From Microdochium bolleyi (taxonomy: Eukaryota; Ascomycota; Sordariomycetes; Xylariales; Microdochiaceae), in NCBI GenBank assembly GCA_001566295.1, contig KQ964265.1, positions 496,001-560,000 on the forward strand: 64,000 nt of DNA, written 5' to 3'. Positions 1-11,112 of the stretch are shown piece by piece. Position 1 is the stretch's first letter, and each line of letters begins with the position of its first letter. The notes beneath the pieces are model-generated. The model was not told the origin of the DNA. It saw only the letters and a list, made by a program, of their open reading frames with translations, and ran no database searches. The position numbers and the translations under genes are program-made.

Positions 1-411
1 GGTGACGAGATTTGGATGTACATACGCCAGAAGATTCAGGACGGACGCGAGCTGGCCGGTGGCGGCCCTGGGCAGGCCACCGAGGGTGCGGACCATGTTC
101 TGCTTGAAGCGCTTGTTGTCCGATGGCCGCTCGCGGAGGAGCTTCTCAAAGTCGCTGCGGCTGGGAGGCTGCTTGACCTTGCGGCAGAGGGTGTCATAGT
201 ACGAGTCGAACTCGGCCTTGGGGACGCGGTACTCATTCTGTGCAGGCGTGGAGGACGAAGGGTCGCCCGGGACGATGGAAGGGATTACGGCGTCGAGCAG
301 GGCGTACCAGACAGTCCACTGCAGCGGGGTGAAGCAGGAGTCGTCCGAGGTGTCGGGCGGGAGGGTGAGGGCGTGGTGAGGCAGGCCGACGGCCTCGGGG
401 GCGGGAGCCAT
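1..411 (-). CDS. N-terminal part of a probable long-chain alcohol oxidase (GMC family), cut by the window edge
   Basis: An ATG at 411 on the minus strand opens a frame of 137 codons that runs without a stop to base 1, so the gene continues to the left of the window. The N-terminal half contains WYALLDAVIPSIV, then a stretch rich in charged residues with LLRERPSDN, then QLASVLNLLAY. This order resembles the poorly conserved N-terminal helical region of fungal fatty-alcohol oxidases, which oxidise long-chain alcohols at peroxisomal or ER membranes with FAD. The FAD-binding GxGxxG motif and the catalytic His lie outside the window, so the family call rests on the N-terminal pattern only. The codons have strong GC3 and no intron is seen in this part. 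The next gene, a GNAT acetyltransferase, lies on the same strand upstream. Confidence 0.6.
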   Translation of the reverse strand, partial: MAPAPEAVGLPHHALTLPPDTSDDSCFTPLQWTVWYALLDAVIPSIVPGDPSSSTPAQNEYRVPKAEFDSYYDTLCRKVKQPPSRSDFEKLLRERPSDNKRFKQNMVRTLGGLPRAATGQLASVLNLLAYVHPNLVT

Positions 412-1359
412 GGCGGTGACGACTGGGGGCTGTGCGGGTTGTGGCAGAGAGGACGAAGACGGTTGCAGTGGCTGTGGATGTGTCTGCTGATATCGGGCGT
501 GTCGTGATGGCCGGTGACCACGAGTTCAGCCGCACCAGAGAGGAAGCAAACAAGGCCGCAGGCAGTGGAGATGCTGGCCGGGGAGGCATCCATCAAGTAC
601 TCGGGAGTGCCAGCACTGAACTCAAAAGCGGCAGGGCAGGGCCAGCCTCGGCCCATTCTTTGCCTCTACAGTAGCGTGGTGCGGCGGCTCCAACAAGCGG
701 TGCGTCGTCCCCGTCGTGGTGCGGAGTCGCACGGCACTCTTGTTGCCCAGAGGCCAATCACCGTCTTCTGTGATCTGGGTTTGCGGCACAGGGCCAGGGA
801 CCCCGGGGTGCCGGGGGCCGAGTATCTCGTCATGCCCGGGTTCCGGACTTGTTGTCGGTTTCTCTGCAAGGGGAGGTGGAGTGTCCGTTCGTCTGTCCGG
901 CTCTCTGCCCACCTACTGCTTGTATTCTCGTCTGTGCTGGCCTTTGGTGGTCCATGACGAGCACGCCCGGGACTGGGCAAGGAAGGAGCGATGGACGGAC
1001 AGTCTCGAGCCCATCCCCCGCCCGCGCCTTCCCCCGCAGGGTGTGACAGCCCTCTCTCCATTCTCCACACGCCACCGGTGCTAGCGGCTCCACCTGCCTC
1101 CGATCAGTCACATCCCGCCTCCAAGCGAGTCCCGGAATGGCACTGCCTTTGCGAGCCTCCATCCCCCGGCTTGTGCCAGCATAGCACAGAGACCCTTTGT
1201 GCATTGTCCCACCTTGGCAGATGGCAGCCACAAGTACACCCGCGAACATGGAACGTGATCGCATCGCAAGATGGCACTTGCTGCGGATGGGCCATTGCCA
1301 GGCTCAAGGATATGTCCCGTATCACTTCAATGCAACTCAGTGATTTGATAAGCACCCCG
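412..1359. other. Intergenic region, no gene seen
   Basis: It separates the start of the alcohol oxidase gene from the 3' end of the GNAT gene and should hold the oxidase promoter. Open frames here have poor codon usage and no recognisable motif. I see no RNA gene or repeat. Confidence 0.6.
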
Positions 1360-2347
1360 TCACTCCTCCCTCGCCGGCCTCGCCATCCCCTCCGGCCAGA
1401 ACCAATACACCCTCCCGCCCCTCCCGAGCAGCACCCCCATCGGATTCCCCTCCCCAGCACACATATCGCCATACTGCTCCTCGAACCCGCACGCCTTCTG
1501 ATAGAACCCGTCCTTGCCCAGAGCGCTCGTCAGCGCCGCGCAGACCCCTTCCTTACTCGCCCGCGCCGTCCCGACGGCCACGAGCCGCTTCCCGACCCCC
1601 AGACCCTGGAAGTGCGGGTGCACCGCGCACTTGCTGAGGTACCAGCACTCGGACCGCTGCGGCTCGGCGAATAAGGGGAGCCAGTACGGCGCGGAGCGGG
1701 ACGCGATGTCCTGGTTCACTCGGTCGGCGGCGCGGTTGGGGTAGAGCTGGGAGTGCAGGTCCATGGCCTTCTCAGCCAGAGGGGCAATGAGGCTGCCTGT
1801 ACGTCAAGATTGCATGTCAGTCGAGCTTCTCGTTGGGGATGAGCATCAGGCTCAACTCACGCGGGTCGTATCGTCCAGGCAACCTCGCCCGCGCACTCTC
1901 ATCTTTGCCGAACCTAGTCCAGTGCGTGATCCCGATAATGACCTCCCTCCCGCCCGCAACCGTGACGAGCCCAACATTATTCACCCCCTCCCGGTCCTCC
2001 CTGCTCAGCACATCCTCCACATCGTTCAGCGCGTCATTGATGTTCCGCCCGCTCCGGTCAATGTACCCGTCCACCTCGGCGGCGGGCAGAGTGGCGACCT
2101 CGATCGCGCACTTGTGCTCCCAGTACCGTACGCGCAGGTTGCGCAGGAAGGAAAGGTGCACGTCGTGCGGGTACGCGCCGCGCCGCGGGTGCATCGTCTC
2201 GCCGACCAGGCCGTCGTCCATGAGCGCGGCCGCGCACAGGCGGGCGACGGCGGGGATGTCGGCGTGCGTGGCGGCACGGATCGTGATGGGCGGTGGTGGT
2301 GGTTTGGGGCGTTGTTCCGGCGGGGAAGGCACTGTCTCAGCAGCCAT
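1360..2347 (-). CDS. GNAT-family N-acetyltransferase, two exons
   Basis: Exons are 2347-1861 and 1796-1360. The 64-nt intron has donor GTGAGT, branch CTGAC and acceptor TACAG, and the spliced product is 307 aa. The N-terminus is proline-rich. It is followed by ITIRAATHADIPAVARLC, the usual first strand and helix of the GNAT fold. The acetyl-CoA loop motif A appears in exon 2 as VHPHFQGLGVGKRL (the R/Q-x-x-G-x-G/A signature), then YQKACGFEEQYG, typical of the last GNAT strands. The protein should move an acetyl group from acetyl-CoA to an amine; the substrate cannot be told from sequence. The length fits the fungal GNAT proteins that carry a long insert between the first helices and motif A. 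Reading through the intron would stop the frame after NEKLD, so splicing is required. Confidence 0.85.
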
Positions 2348-2907
2348 GATGGTCTTGGGTGTGATCCAAGGCTAGGTCATTCTGTGTGGTCAGCGATCGC
2401 GAGTTGTCGAACATAAGTAATTTGATCAGAGAGTGAGGTAGAAGGAGAAAGGAAACATGATGGAACCTGTCGTCTGCTTACGGTGGGGTGTTACTGATAA
2501 TAGTCGAGCCAATAGTAAGAACTAACAACCCTGTCTCGATGTTCGAACCCCCGTGAAGCTCCCGAGCGTCGCATGTGTTCTATTTGAGGTGATGTTGCAT
2601 TGAGGCACAAATGGACATGGGTCATCCACCCTTTGAAATGATCATATTCAGTAAAGTCGCCAGATCTGGAAGCAACCACTTCAAAGGTGAGCGCTTCAGC
2701 CAAGTGGCGACGCGAAGTTCGGACAGAGTGGGGACTGATGGAATGGAAGTGATGGCATGCATATCCCCAACTTGACAGTGCTTGATTTGGCTACGGCGGC
2801 TGTCCTGCAGCGGATGATCATTATGCAATTTTAGTGACCCCGATGGCAAGTGAAGACTTAGAACACGATGGATCTAACAGCGCTGTGGATGGAGCCATGC
2901 TATGGTT
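2348..2907. other. Intergenic region, no gene seen
   Basis: It lies between the GNAT start and the 3' end of the Clr5-ankyrin gene. A GTTCGAAC sequence near 2540 recalls a tRNA T-loop, but no acceptor or anticodon arm pairs with it. Confidence 0.6.
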
Positions 2908-5900
2908 TCAGAAGCCCGCCGGTACTATGCCACCAACTCGCTCAATGTGCTGCTTGAGGAGTTCAACGACAGCGCCATGGTGCGAACCCCGAGCGATCTT
3001 CAACGCGCCATCATAGCCTGACACGCCCAGCTCTGCACTGAGCCCACCCACGTTCAGCAAGATCTGGACAACATCTAATCGGCCTAGATTCGCAGCCTCA
3101 TCCAAGGGCGATGTGACGCAACATACAGGCACCAAGTTTGGTAAGGCTCCCTGGTCGAGAAGATAGAGAAGTAGATCGATATCGCCATATCTGGCCACTG
3201 TATAGAGGACTGTTTCCCCATCGACCCCATGCTGTATATTACTATGAGCCCCATGCTCAATTAGCAGCCTGGCAGTCGCAAGACGCTCCTGTTCATCTGA
3301 GGGACTGAAGGCCTCGGCCTCACAGGCAGTGTGAAGGGCACTTCCTAGCGCCGCTTCCCTGTGTGCTTCGGGGGGTGGATGAGTATTGAGAATTCGCTCG
3401 AGCATTGAGAGGTTCCAGGCCAACGCCGCTGCCCTCAACGGAGTGAGAATATTCCACGAGTCTAGACACGCGTGCCAGACGTTACTTGAATCGTTGAAGA
3501 ATTTATCGATCAAGTCTGAGCTTCCCTTCCAGACAATGAGTGAAGCCAGAACCTTACTAGCATTGGTAATAGGAGGCCCCCACTCAAGAAAGTGTCGCAA
3601 GAGTGACTCCCCAGACCGAGGTTTCGCGTGCATGCAGGCTTCTAGCAGCTTTGGAAAGTTACTTTCGGCGACGGTGATTCCTTCTTCCAAAAGCCACGTA
3701 ATCTCCTCGATGAGGACTTTAGTCTTTACAGAGGACGTACGGGTCTTCACCCAGGTGCACAAGAAGTCTGAACCAGTAGGATCACACTGCTCACTCTTCA
3801 GAGTTGCCCCATACTCCTGAATGTAGTGGACAACATCTGAAAGAGGCATGGGGCGACTGGAGAAGCAGGTTATGTCTAGGGCGTGGTTCAACACCGACCG
3901 CGGAGGAAGCTCTCTAGGATCGTGAAATTCCACAGTTCCATTTATATCCGCTCCGTGCTCGACCAGCCACAATACCACGCTTTGGTTTCGTTCGGAAATG
4001 GCTCGGGCCAGTCCTCTCGGGCCGTGTCTTTGGAAGTCAGCACCGAGACGATGCAGCATCTCCAGAGGTCCAACTGTGTCATACGTTGCTGCAACATCGA
4101 TGGCATGGCCATCGATAACCGCACCACGTTCTACAAGAAGTCGCATCAGCTTTGTTTTGCTAGCTCCGTATAACGCGGCCTCGTGTATCGCATGGCACAC
4201 AAGTATACGCAGTATGCTCTGTGGGGGCGACCAAAGCCTCGGGATGTACTCAAGGAGTGTTGTCACCACTCTGATACAAAAGGTGTGGGGGCCCACGGAC
4301 TGTGCTTGCTCCACCAGCAAGATCTGCAGGGATCTCATCTTTGTACATGCCGTCGGCGCAGTCCTGGATGCGAGATATGCCTCCAAGGCGGAAGGTCCCT
4401 GTCGAGCAGCACACTCCACACGCCACTTCGCGTGATTTCGACTGACTGGATTCGACTGTGTAAAACCAGCTGATGGTAGAGCGAAGGATCTTTGAGAAGC
4501 AACCAATCGAGCAGATAATACGACCAGCGGGAAGCTTGAAGCTCAAGCTCGTCCAGGTCGGTGCGAGTCGTGCGAGCGTGATAACGAATGGGTTCTGGTC
4601 GCTTGAATGACGTATCAACATCGCATCCAAGTTCCAAGCACAGAGTGACACAAACGTTGAATCCCTTATCGGTTACCCCACACACAGCAATGATAAGCGT
4701 CTCGAAGACAGAGCCCCTCAAAAGTTGTGAGTCGAAAGTGCGATTGAGGTCGAATCGCATTAATAGAAGCCGCGCGCAGGTCACTTCACCCGCAAGTACG
4801 GCTCCTTGCGCTGCTAGAGCAACAGACGTGGCCGAGACGTAGTGGAACAGATCCCCGGGAATGGCGAGAAACCTCCGTATCATATCAGTCATTCCCAGTC
4901 TTGCACATTGCACCAGAAGGAGGTTCAGACTGGATCGCACCCATGCCTCATGCTTGCAGCCCACAAGTACAAGCATGCGGAAGGATGTGTCATCGTCGAG
5001 CATTTGAGAGATAGCAAGCATCGACTGCCAGCAGGCCCAGGCTGACAAGTGGCTGGTGTTGAAAAGCAACACGAGGGATTGACGTGGGATCTTCTCAGTC
5101 ATCATTCGATAGAGGTTTCTCAGCCGAAGAGGTAGGTTTTCGTGGTTGTAAGCACTCGCGTCTGTGTTGGCAAAGGTGAATACAGCCATTGAGATGTAGA
5201 CAAAGGTGTCAAAATGAGGCGAGAGTGAGCCGCTCGTACACAGTCTCTGGATTGACTGCAAAATAGATTTGGGAAGGGCCATGTGGGATTTTCCTTGGCT
5301 TATCAGCGTCATCAGGGAGAAGCCAGAACTTGAGTTCGGGATATGCTGATGACGGGGTGTTCCAGGGGTGGCCCCAGTTTCCAGAAGGTAGACTGCCAGC
5401 AGTCGGGCGTTAGCCAGTGCACATAAACCACGGTTCAGCTGGCGACTTACTCTGGGCATCTCCGAACCACGTGAGGAAGGGCAGATTCTCCACACAGAGT
5501 CTTTTCCACATTGCCCACAGCTCATCCCCAGAAAGTTCGAGCTGAGGCGACGACCCTCGCATGTTCTCTGCCATGATTTGGATGGGTGATCCCGACATCG
5601 CTCTCGTTCTGGTGAATTCTAACCATCATTGTTAGTGTACAAGTCTGGAACGGGTTTCTCCAACAAGCGAAAGCTGCGACATACCATCATGACCTCTAAA
5701 CGCAATGTTGTCTGAGTGAACTTGGCTCACAGCGGAGCCGGCTGGATGAGGGCATGGGGCCGTGATCTGTGACGACGCAGCCACGACACTTGGCTCGTGC
5801 TGGCTGATCGACATGCCGCGCGGAACATGAGGCGGTCGCTCCATGTTCGCTCCATCGTGTTGGGAGGGTCCCCTGATTGTGAGCTGTACACCAGCTGGCA

Positions 5901-6407
5901 ATTCCGCAAGTGCACCTGGAGTTCCGTGTCAGTGATTTCATCGCAATTTGTGGCTTCTAGCCTATTGGGGCTCGCACGACATACCGGCATTCAGACTGTG
6001 AGGAGGCGACCGCCGGATCTCTTTCCATGCCTTGACCCACGGGATATGGCGGCCTAAGAAGAAGAGCTCGGGCTTGGTCTCGTTGCCGCCGAGTCTGAGC
6101 CAATGCTGGTATATGATGGGCCAGTCTGCCTTCTTGAGCTTCTTCCTGATGTTGAGAACATCGCGGATTTTGCTCTCATATGTCGAGAGACTATGTGGCG
6201 TGGCTCTGTTAGCTGACAGTAGTCTATGATTTCCTTGTGGATGCATGTGGCTTACGGCGTAAAAGGGAAGGAGTGGTCTCTCTCGAGGATCTCCTTAAGC
6301 CTTTCGAGTGTGTGGTTCTCTTCCAGGTAAAGTCGCCGGATGAGCGGCTTGTACCTCTGCCACAATTCGCCCGTGGCTGTGAGTCTTCTGGAGCTTGATT
6401 GCTCCAT
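2908..6407 (-). CDS. Clr5-domain ankyrin-repeat protein, about six exons, with one uncertain join
   Basis: Exons 6407-6256, 6190-5985, 5915-5685, 5618-5451 and one starting at 5392 join in phase through introns of 58-69 nt with GTAAGC/GTATGT/GTAAGT donors and CTAAC or CTGAC branches. Residues 14-75 match a Clr5 domain: WQRYKPLIRRLYLEENHTL, then STYESKIRDVLNIRKK. This domain is often placed before ankyrin repeats in Sordariomycetes. The C-terminal half carries ankyrin-like units (LLVERGA, WLVEHGADING, LLIEHGAHSNIQ, PLDEAANLGRLDVVQILL). Near 4442-4521 the frame of the upstream part (open to 4335) must change to that of the downstream part (open from 4506). An 80-nt intron 4521-4442 with a weak GTATTA donor and GTCAG acceptor restores phase and gives about 1053 aa; a one-base frameshift would do the same. 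The biochemical role is unknown; probably a protein-interaction scaffold. Confidence 0.75.
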
Positions 6408-7127
6408 GGCGATACTGAGAGCTGCCCCTAGAGGGCTCTGGGTTTGTTCTCGAGTGACTTTCGGCTGTGACTCTGGATGTGATCACTTTTCTGGATCCAA
6501 GTCGGGAGGCAGGCGCCTTCTTATACACCATCGGGGGGAATCTCTCGTGACACTCGTGACAATAGTCAAGGTACCGAGTAGGTCAGGGGCACCACAATCC
6601 CAAGTACTGGAACGCGCAGAGCCTGCCTCGAGCAGGACCAACCAGTGATCGCGATGCTTCACACCCTCTCAGCCGCCCGGCCTGCGGCACGCTGTTGGCG
6701 CTGGCAATTTCCTGGTGGGTCTTCGTGCAGGACTTTGCTGTCCAATTCCATGTCTGCCACCAATCATCTGACCGCGGCGCTTTGCGGTCGGGCTCGTGCA
6801 TGTTGCCTGATCTTGTCCATTTCCTGGTGGGGCGAGCTGGCTCGAGAGGCGTCGCTCGGTTGCTGCACCCGATGTCGTGTCGGGCTTGGCACGTTCGCCT
6901 TTTCCTTTGCTTTTCTGCACTGCCCGTACCTGCCTTCTAAGTCCGAAACAGGATCTCCAGTGTGCTTGTCCTTTCATTGTTGTCGATAATGTTCGGCGGC
7001 ATGGCCGTTGGGCCCCCTTATTTGTGTTGCTGAACAATGCGCCAACTTAGGCACAAACAATGGATGATTCAAAGAATGGCCTGACCTGTACTTGGACTGT
7101 TACAACGAGTAAAACTTTACATTACAG
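6408..7127. other. Intergenic region, no gene seen
   Basis: This is the upstream region of the Clr5-ankyrin gene. The 12-mer TTTCCTGGTGGG occurs twice, near 6707 and 6822, with no other shared sequence around it. No coding region is supported. Confidence 0.55.
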
Positions 7128-7237
7128 TATAAATCCCTTCCTAGAACCACAAAGGTCGTCATAACGACTAAACCATCGAGTATCATTTCTAGTTTTCACT
7201 CAATCCACTTCACCACCCGCTACCCACTGCCAAGATG
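7128..7237 (+). promoter_or_regulatory. Promoter-like segment: TATAAA, pyrimidine-rich leader and ATG
   Basis: TATAAA at 7128-7133 is followed by about 100 nt that become rich in C and T (ending CCCACTGCCAAG) just before an ATG at 7235 in good Kozak context. This is the layout of an expressed fungal gene. The frame that follows starts MSTMPQRNRVVVTMLTLTQ and then runs antisense into the alpha/beta hydrolase gene, with no recognisable product. It could be a decayed or very short gene, or an antisense transcript. Confidence 0.35.
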
Positions 7238-7390
7238 TCAACAATGCCCCAACGAAACCGCGTCGTTGTGACAATGCTCACGTTGACCCAACATTGGATG
7301 CTCGGGTACGAATGCACGATGAGTCGAGATGTCATGTCCCCTCCTTGGGTATTCAAGCAGCGGACGAAGCCTGCACATAGACTCGTTCGT

Positions 7391-8719
7391 CTAACCTTTG
7401 CGCTTGAAATCCTCCACCAGCTCCCTCAGCGCCCCTTCAAACCGCAGGCCCATGGTATAGTGCGTGTCGTCCGGATACTCGGTGAGCACCGCCCCCGGCA
7501 CCCGCTCCGCGAGATACCTGATCGCCCCGATTGGCGCATTGACATCCTTGGCGCCGTGCCAGATGCGCACCGGCCGGTCGCTGTGGTGCGGCACGGACTC
7601 GAAGGGAAAACCCCAGGTCGGTTCTGTCAGGGGCTTCGTCTCTTGCACGGTGGCCCATGAGCCCTGGCGGAAGGGCTCGTCAAGGATACGCAGCAGGGCC
7701 ACGCGGCGGTCGGAGACGGATGACTTTTGTCCTTCGGTCAGAGAACCCGCCGGTTCATTTGCGTCGCTGTCCTTTCCTGTCGGGTGCCGCTCCCGCTCCC
7801 GGTCCTGCGCCGCGAGCCACTCCTCTGTCTTCCGCACCACGACCCCCGTGCCGCTCAGCCAGCGCAGCGTGCCCATCACCCCGTTAAGCAGGACTCGCAG
7901 CCCACTCGGCCAGTGCAGCGCCATGATCCGCATCACGCGTCTCGGCCACGACATCATCCGCACCGTGCCCACCCCGTCGTCGGCGTCTGCGGCGGATACC
8001 CAGGGCGGCCCGGATGCGAAGAGGCCCACTGCGCCCAGCGTCGAGCGCGGGAATGCGTACGCGCACGCCAGCGCGTAGGGCCCGCCACCGGAGAACCCGC
8101 CGACAGCGAAGCGGGGGATGTGCATGGCGCGCGCGAAGTCGCCCATGTCGGTGGTGAAGTCGAGGATGGTGCGTCCGGGCTGCGGGGTGGAGAGGCCAAA
8201 GCCGGGCCTGTCGAGGGCGATGACGCGGATGTCAAGGCTGCGGGCGATGGCAGCTAAGGGACCGGCCTCGAGGCGGGAGGAGGGGAAGCCGTGGAGGACG
8301 AAGAGGGGAGTGCCGCTGGGGTTGCCGTACTCGGCGTACCCGAGGACGCGGCCGGAGGGGAGGCGGAAGGTTGCATCTTTTGTGGTGGCGGCGAGGGACT
8401 GGAGGTGCTGCCGGGCTTGGCGGCTCAGGGAGGTGCCGGCATTGAGGCCGAGGCGCATGGCGTCGTCATTGGAGGAGGGAGAGGGAGGGTAAGAAGATGT
8501 GATTGTGGTTGAGGATGTGGACTTGGACAAGGTGGATGAGGATGGTGAGGTTTGGGCAGTCGAGCTCATGCTGCGCCGTAGGGTCGAGTGGGGCCGGAGA
8601 AGAGCCCGTAAGGACATGGCGGAGCCACGAGGGGAGAATGCCATGTCAAGATTGCTGAGATTGGGGACAAGTTGTTGACGACGTTTGGAAGAGCCCAGAA
8701 GATTCTTATACTTGTACAT
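7391..8719 (-). CDS. Alpha/beta-hydrolase fold protein
   Basis: A single open frame of 442 codons. The oxyanion-hole motif is LHGFPSSR (about 142-149). The nucleophile elbow is GGFSGGGPY with Ser about 210, the acid is in WHGAKDVNAP (Asp about 392), and the catalytic His is in PDDTHYTMG (about 420). The order Ser-Asp-His and the GYAEYGNPSG start of the domain match fungal hydrolases of the general alpha/beta family, whose substrates vary (esters, epoxides, lactones). Before the domain lies an approximately 115-residue N-terminus rich in Ser, Thr and Arg, which could be a mitochondrial presequence. Translation may start at codon 1, 26 or 35, all methionines. The substrate is unknown. The gene is divergent from the HET gene across about 416 bp. 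Confidence 0.85.
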   Translation of the reverse strand: MYKYKNLLGSSKRRQQLVPNLSNLDMAFSPRGSAMSLRALLRPHSTLRRSMSSTAQTSPSSSTLSKSTSSTTITSSYPPSPSSNDDAMRLGLNAGTSLSRQARQHLQSLAATTKDATFRLPSGRVLGYAEYGNPSGTPLFVLHGFPSSRLEAGPLAAIARSLDIRVIALDRPGFGLSTPQPGRTILDFTTDMGDFARAMHIPRFAVGGFSGGGPYALACAYAFPRSTLGAVGLFASGPPWVSAADADDGVGTVRMMSWPRRVMRIMALHWPSGLRVLLNGVMGTLRWLSGTGVVVRKTEEWLAAQDRERERHPTGKDSDANEPAGSLTEGQKSSVSDRRVALLRILDEPFRQGSWATVQETKPLTEPTWGFPFESVPHHSDRPVRIWHGAKDVNAPIGAIRYLAERVPGAVLTEYPDDTHYTMGLRFEGALRELVEDFKRKG

Positions 8720-9135
8720 TCAGAAGAAGAACAGACGAGGTCGTCGCTGTGTGACTCTGGTTGTCTCCCGTGTCAGGGTGTGGATCCCCGCGAGTGCCAA
8801 AGCTTGGCCATTTTTTGTCCAGATTGGGACCAGCGTCGTCAGCGACATCCGAGTGACTCGGAGTGAAAATAGCACACTATGTCTGTACTCGCGGTGGCTG
8901 CGCTTCTGCAGTTCAACGGGTTGGGCATGCAACGAGCGTTTTATCAGGCCAGCACTCCGGGTTCATGGCTGCCTCGCAAGTCAGCCTTGCACGGCTGAAC
9001 AGAAACCCCTGCTCATCCTCTAACTCCGCTGACTTCTCTGTCCCTTTTTGCAACATGACCTTAACCTTTACGGCTTCTCTCTCTATCTACTAGTCACTCT
9101 GCACACCAGCCGGCCAGACGGGTCCTCCTCCCAGC
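8720..9135. other. Divergent intergenic region between hydrolase and HET genes
   Basis: About 416 bp that must hold the promoters of both flanking genes. A CT-rich leader (near 9020-9130) precedes the HET start. No small gene is seen. Confidence 0.55.
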
Positions 9136-11112
9136 ATGGCCCTGCCGTACACGCCGTTGGACCCGGCCAGTGCCCAGATCCGGGTGCTCAGACTCAACCC
9201 GTGCGACTCGTCACCCCTCTCATGCAGCCTCAGCGTCGTCTCGCTCGACGACCGGCCCAAATTTACCGCCCTGAGCTATGTCTGGGGCGACCTGGCCAGG
9301 ACCCAGACCATCGTGGTGGATGGCGTCGCCGTCGAGGCCACCCAGAACCTGCACGATGCCCTGCACTGGTACCGCCGCCACCGCCCGGGCACGCCCATCT
9401 GGGTGGACGCCGTCTGCATCAACCAGGCCGACCTGCGCGAGAAGAGCCACCAGATCGGCCTCATGAGCCGCATCTACCAGGAAGCCCACCGTGTCGTCTG
9501 CTGGCTCGGCCCCTCGACGCCGCAGATGGACATGTACGTCTCGTGGGGCCAGCGGCTCGCCCGCCACTGGAACCGGCCCGTGTGGGTGAACGCGCTGCGG
9601 CGGGCGGCGTGGCACGCTGTCTTCACGGTGCGGTCGTGGCTTCGCGGCGAGTCCAGGCTGCATAGGATGCTGGCGTTCCTTCAGATGGCGACTGGCCAGA
9701 ACGAGTTTCTCCAACTCAGCTACTTCCAGCGCATGTGGACATATCAGGAGTTGGTGCTGTCCATGGGGCGCACGAGGTTCGTTCTCGGTGGGGCCGTCAC
9801 CAGCTTTAGTCCACACAGCATCGGCATCTTTGTGCTCGAGCGTGCGCCGCGGGTGGCGGTCCGAGAAATCCTCCAACGGCCCTTTGAGAGCCTGAGTCCG
9901 CTCGAGACACAGATGTTGGACGAATGCGCGCACCCATCATTCTCGGTCACTATACCTCCTAATCTTGTCGCACTCTCCGCGACGAAGATACTGGCAGAGG
10001 ATAGCGAGGATAGCAAGACGTCCAAGCTGACCTCGTTTCTTCTAGCGACTGCCGACCGAGTCTGCCAGAATCCGCGAGACAAGATCTATGCCCTTCTCGG
10101 TCTGCTCGGCGAGCAAGCCGAGCCGGTGATGGAGGCGAGGCAGAAGCTGCTGGCTGTCGACTACTCGAGGCCCACCGAGGCAGTCATCCGGGATGCGCTC
10201 TTTTACCTCTACCACTATGAGAGCGCAAACGGTTTCATGCACGTGTGCGCAGCCTACAAGCTCCCATCCCGCTTATTGCACGACAAGGCGGAACAGACAA
10301 ACGACATCTGCAGTATCGGTGGACGAGACTACGGTCACAATGCCTCCTGGGTTCCAGATATGACAGCCCTAAGACAGCGGTACGAGTTCGGCGCCGGCTC
10401 CACGCTGTGGTATAGCCAGAAAATGGAGGTCGAGTGGACGAGGGAGACGTGCCACACAGGGCATGCGCATGACGCGCTCAGCTTCCCCGCGAAGCGCGTG
10501 GCCACGGTCGTCCGAGCTCATGCTTTTCCCGAGGCGATGGCCGGCATCCCGGCCGAGCTCAGGGCGATCTTGGAAGCTGCCAAGCATCTCGAAGCGCGAA
10601 GCCAGGGCACTGCAGCAGCGGCGGCTGGAGCTGGAGTCGATGGTCCCTGGGTTAAGGTCTTGTCGGAGCTCGGGTCAGCTGAGCACCTCGTCCGGCGCCT
10701 GGGGCATGCATTTGTCGGCGACACGACGAAATCGCCGGCGATGATTGGAGTTCTGCCGGCGGCGACTGTCCGGCTGCTGGCGGAGCGACGAGGCGGCAAG
10801 GAACGAGATGAGGCCGAGGCCCGGCGGTGCTTGAGGATGTATGGCCCGCTTCGGGGCCAGGCTCTGCTCGTGCTGGACAGTGGGCGGTTCGCCGTGTGCG
10901 ATGCGACGGCCCAGGTCGGCGATGTGGTGTTCGCAGCCGGGTGCTATACGGACTTTGTACTGGTGCGGCCTCTGCCGGCCGACACGAGACGCACGCTGTA
11001 CCAGTTGGTGGGATGGCCGCTGGTTGATGGCCTAGGGACAGGGCCGAACCTGGATCTGGAGTATGTGGAGCAGGTGTTTGGCAGCCAGCCGGAGAGAGTT
11101 GTGCTGGTCTAA
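9136..11112 (+). CDS. HET-domain (heterokaryon incompatibility) protein
   Basis: An uninterrupted frame of 658 codons. The HET domain covers about residues 40-190: FTALSYVWGD, then IWVDAVCINQADLREKSHQI, then MSRIYQEAHRVVCWLG, which are the three conserved blocks of the family. A later block, PRDKIYALLGL (about residue 312), is also characteristic of long HET proteins. HET domains trigger a cell-death reaction when incompatible hyphae fuse, or act in related recognition pathways; the C-terminal 350 residues carry no known domain. No WD, NACHT or ankyrin partner domain is fused. The start ATG is preceded by CCCAGC in a CT-rich leader. No intron is needed. Confidence 0.92.
   Translation: MALPYTPLDPASAQIRVLRLNPCDSSPLSCSLSVVSLDDRPKFTALSYVWGDLARTQTIVVDGVAVEATQNLHDALHWYRRHRPGTPIWVDAVCINQADLREKSHQIGLMSRIYQEAHRVVCWLGPSTPQMDMYVSWGQRLARHWNRPVWVNALRRAAWHAVFTVRSWLRGESRLHRMLAFLQMATGQNEFLQLSYFQRMWTYQELVLSMGRTRFVLGGAVTSFSPHSIGIFVLERAPRVAVREILQRPFESLSPLETQMLDECAHPSFSVTIPPNLVALSATKILAEDSEDSKTSKLTSFLLATADRVCQNPRDKIYALLGLLGEQAEPVMEARQKLLAVDYSRPTEAVIRDALFYLYHYESANGFMHVCAAYKLPSRLLHDKAEQTNDICSIGGRDYGHNASWVPDMTALRQRYEFGAGSTLWYSQKMEVEWTRETCHTGHAHDALSFPAKRVATVVRAHAFPEAMAGIPAELRAILEAAKHLEARSQGTAAAAAGAGVDGPWVKVLSELGSAEHLVRRLGHAFVGDTTKSPAMIGVLPAATVRLLAERRGGKERDEAEARRCLRMYGPLRGQALLVLDSGRFAVCDATAQVGDVVFAAGCYTDFVLVRPLPADTRRTLYQLVGWPLVDGLGTGPNLDLEYVEQVFGSQPERVVLV

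Noticed and set aside
2535..2575. GTTCGAAC followed by CCCC, like a tRNA T-loop
   Set aside because: No acceptor stem, D-arm or anticodon arm pairs in either direction.
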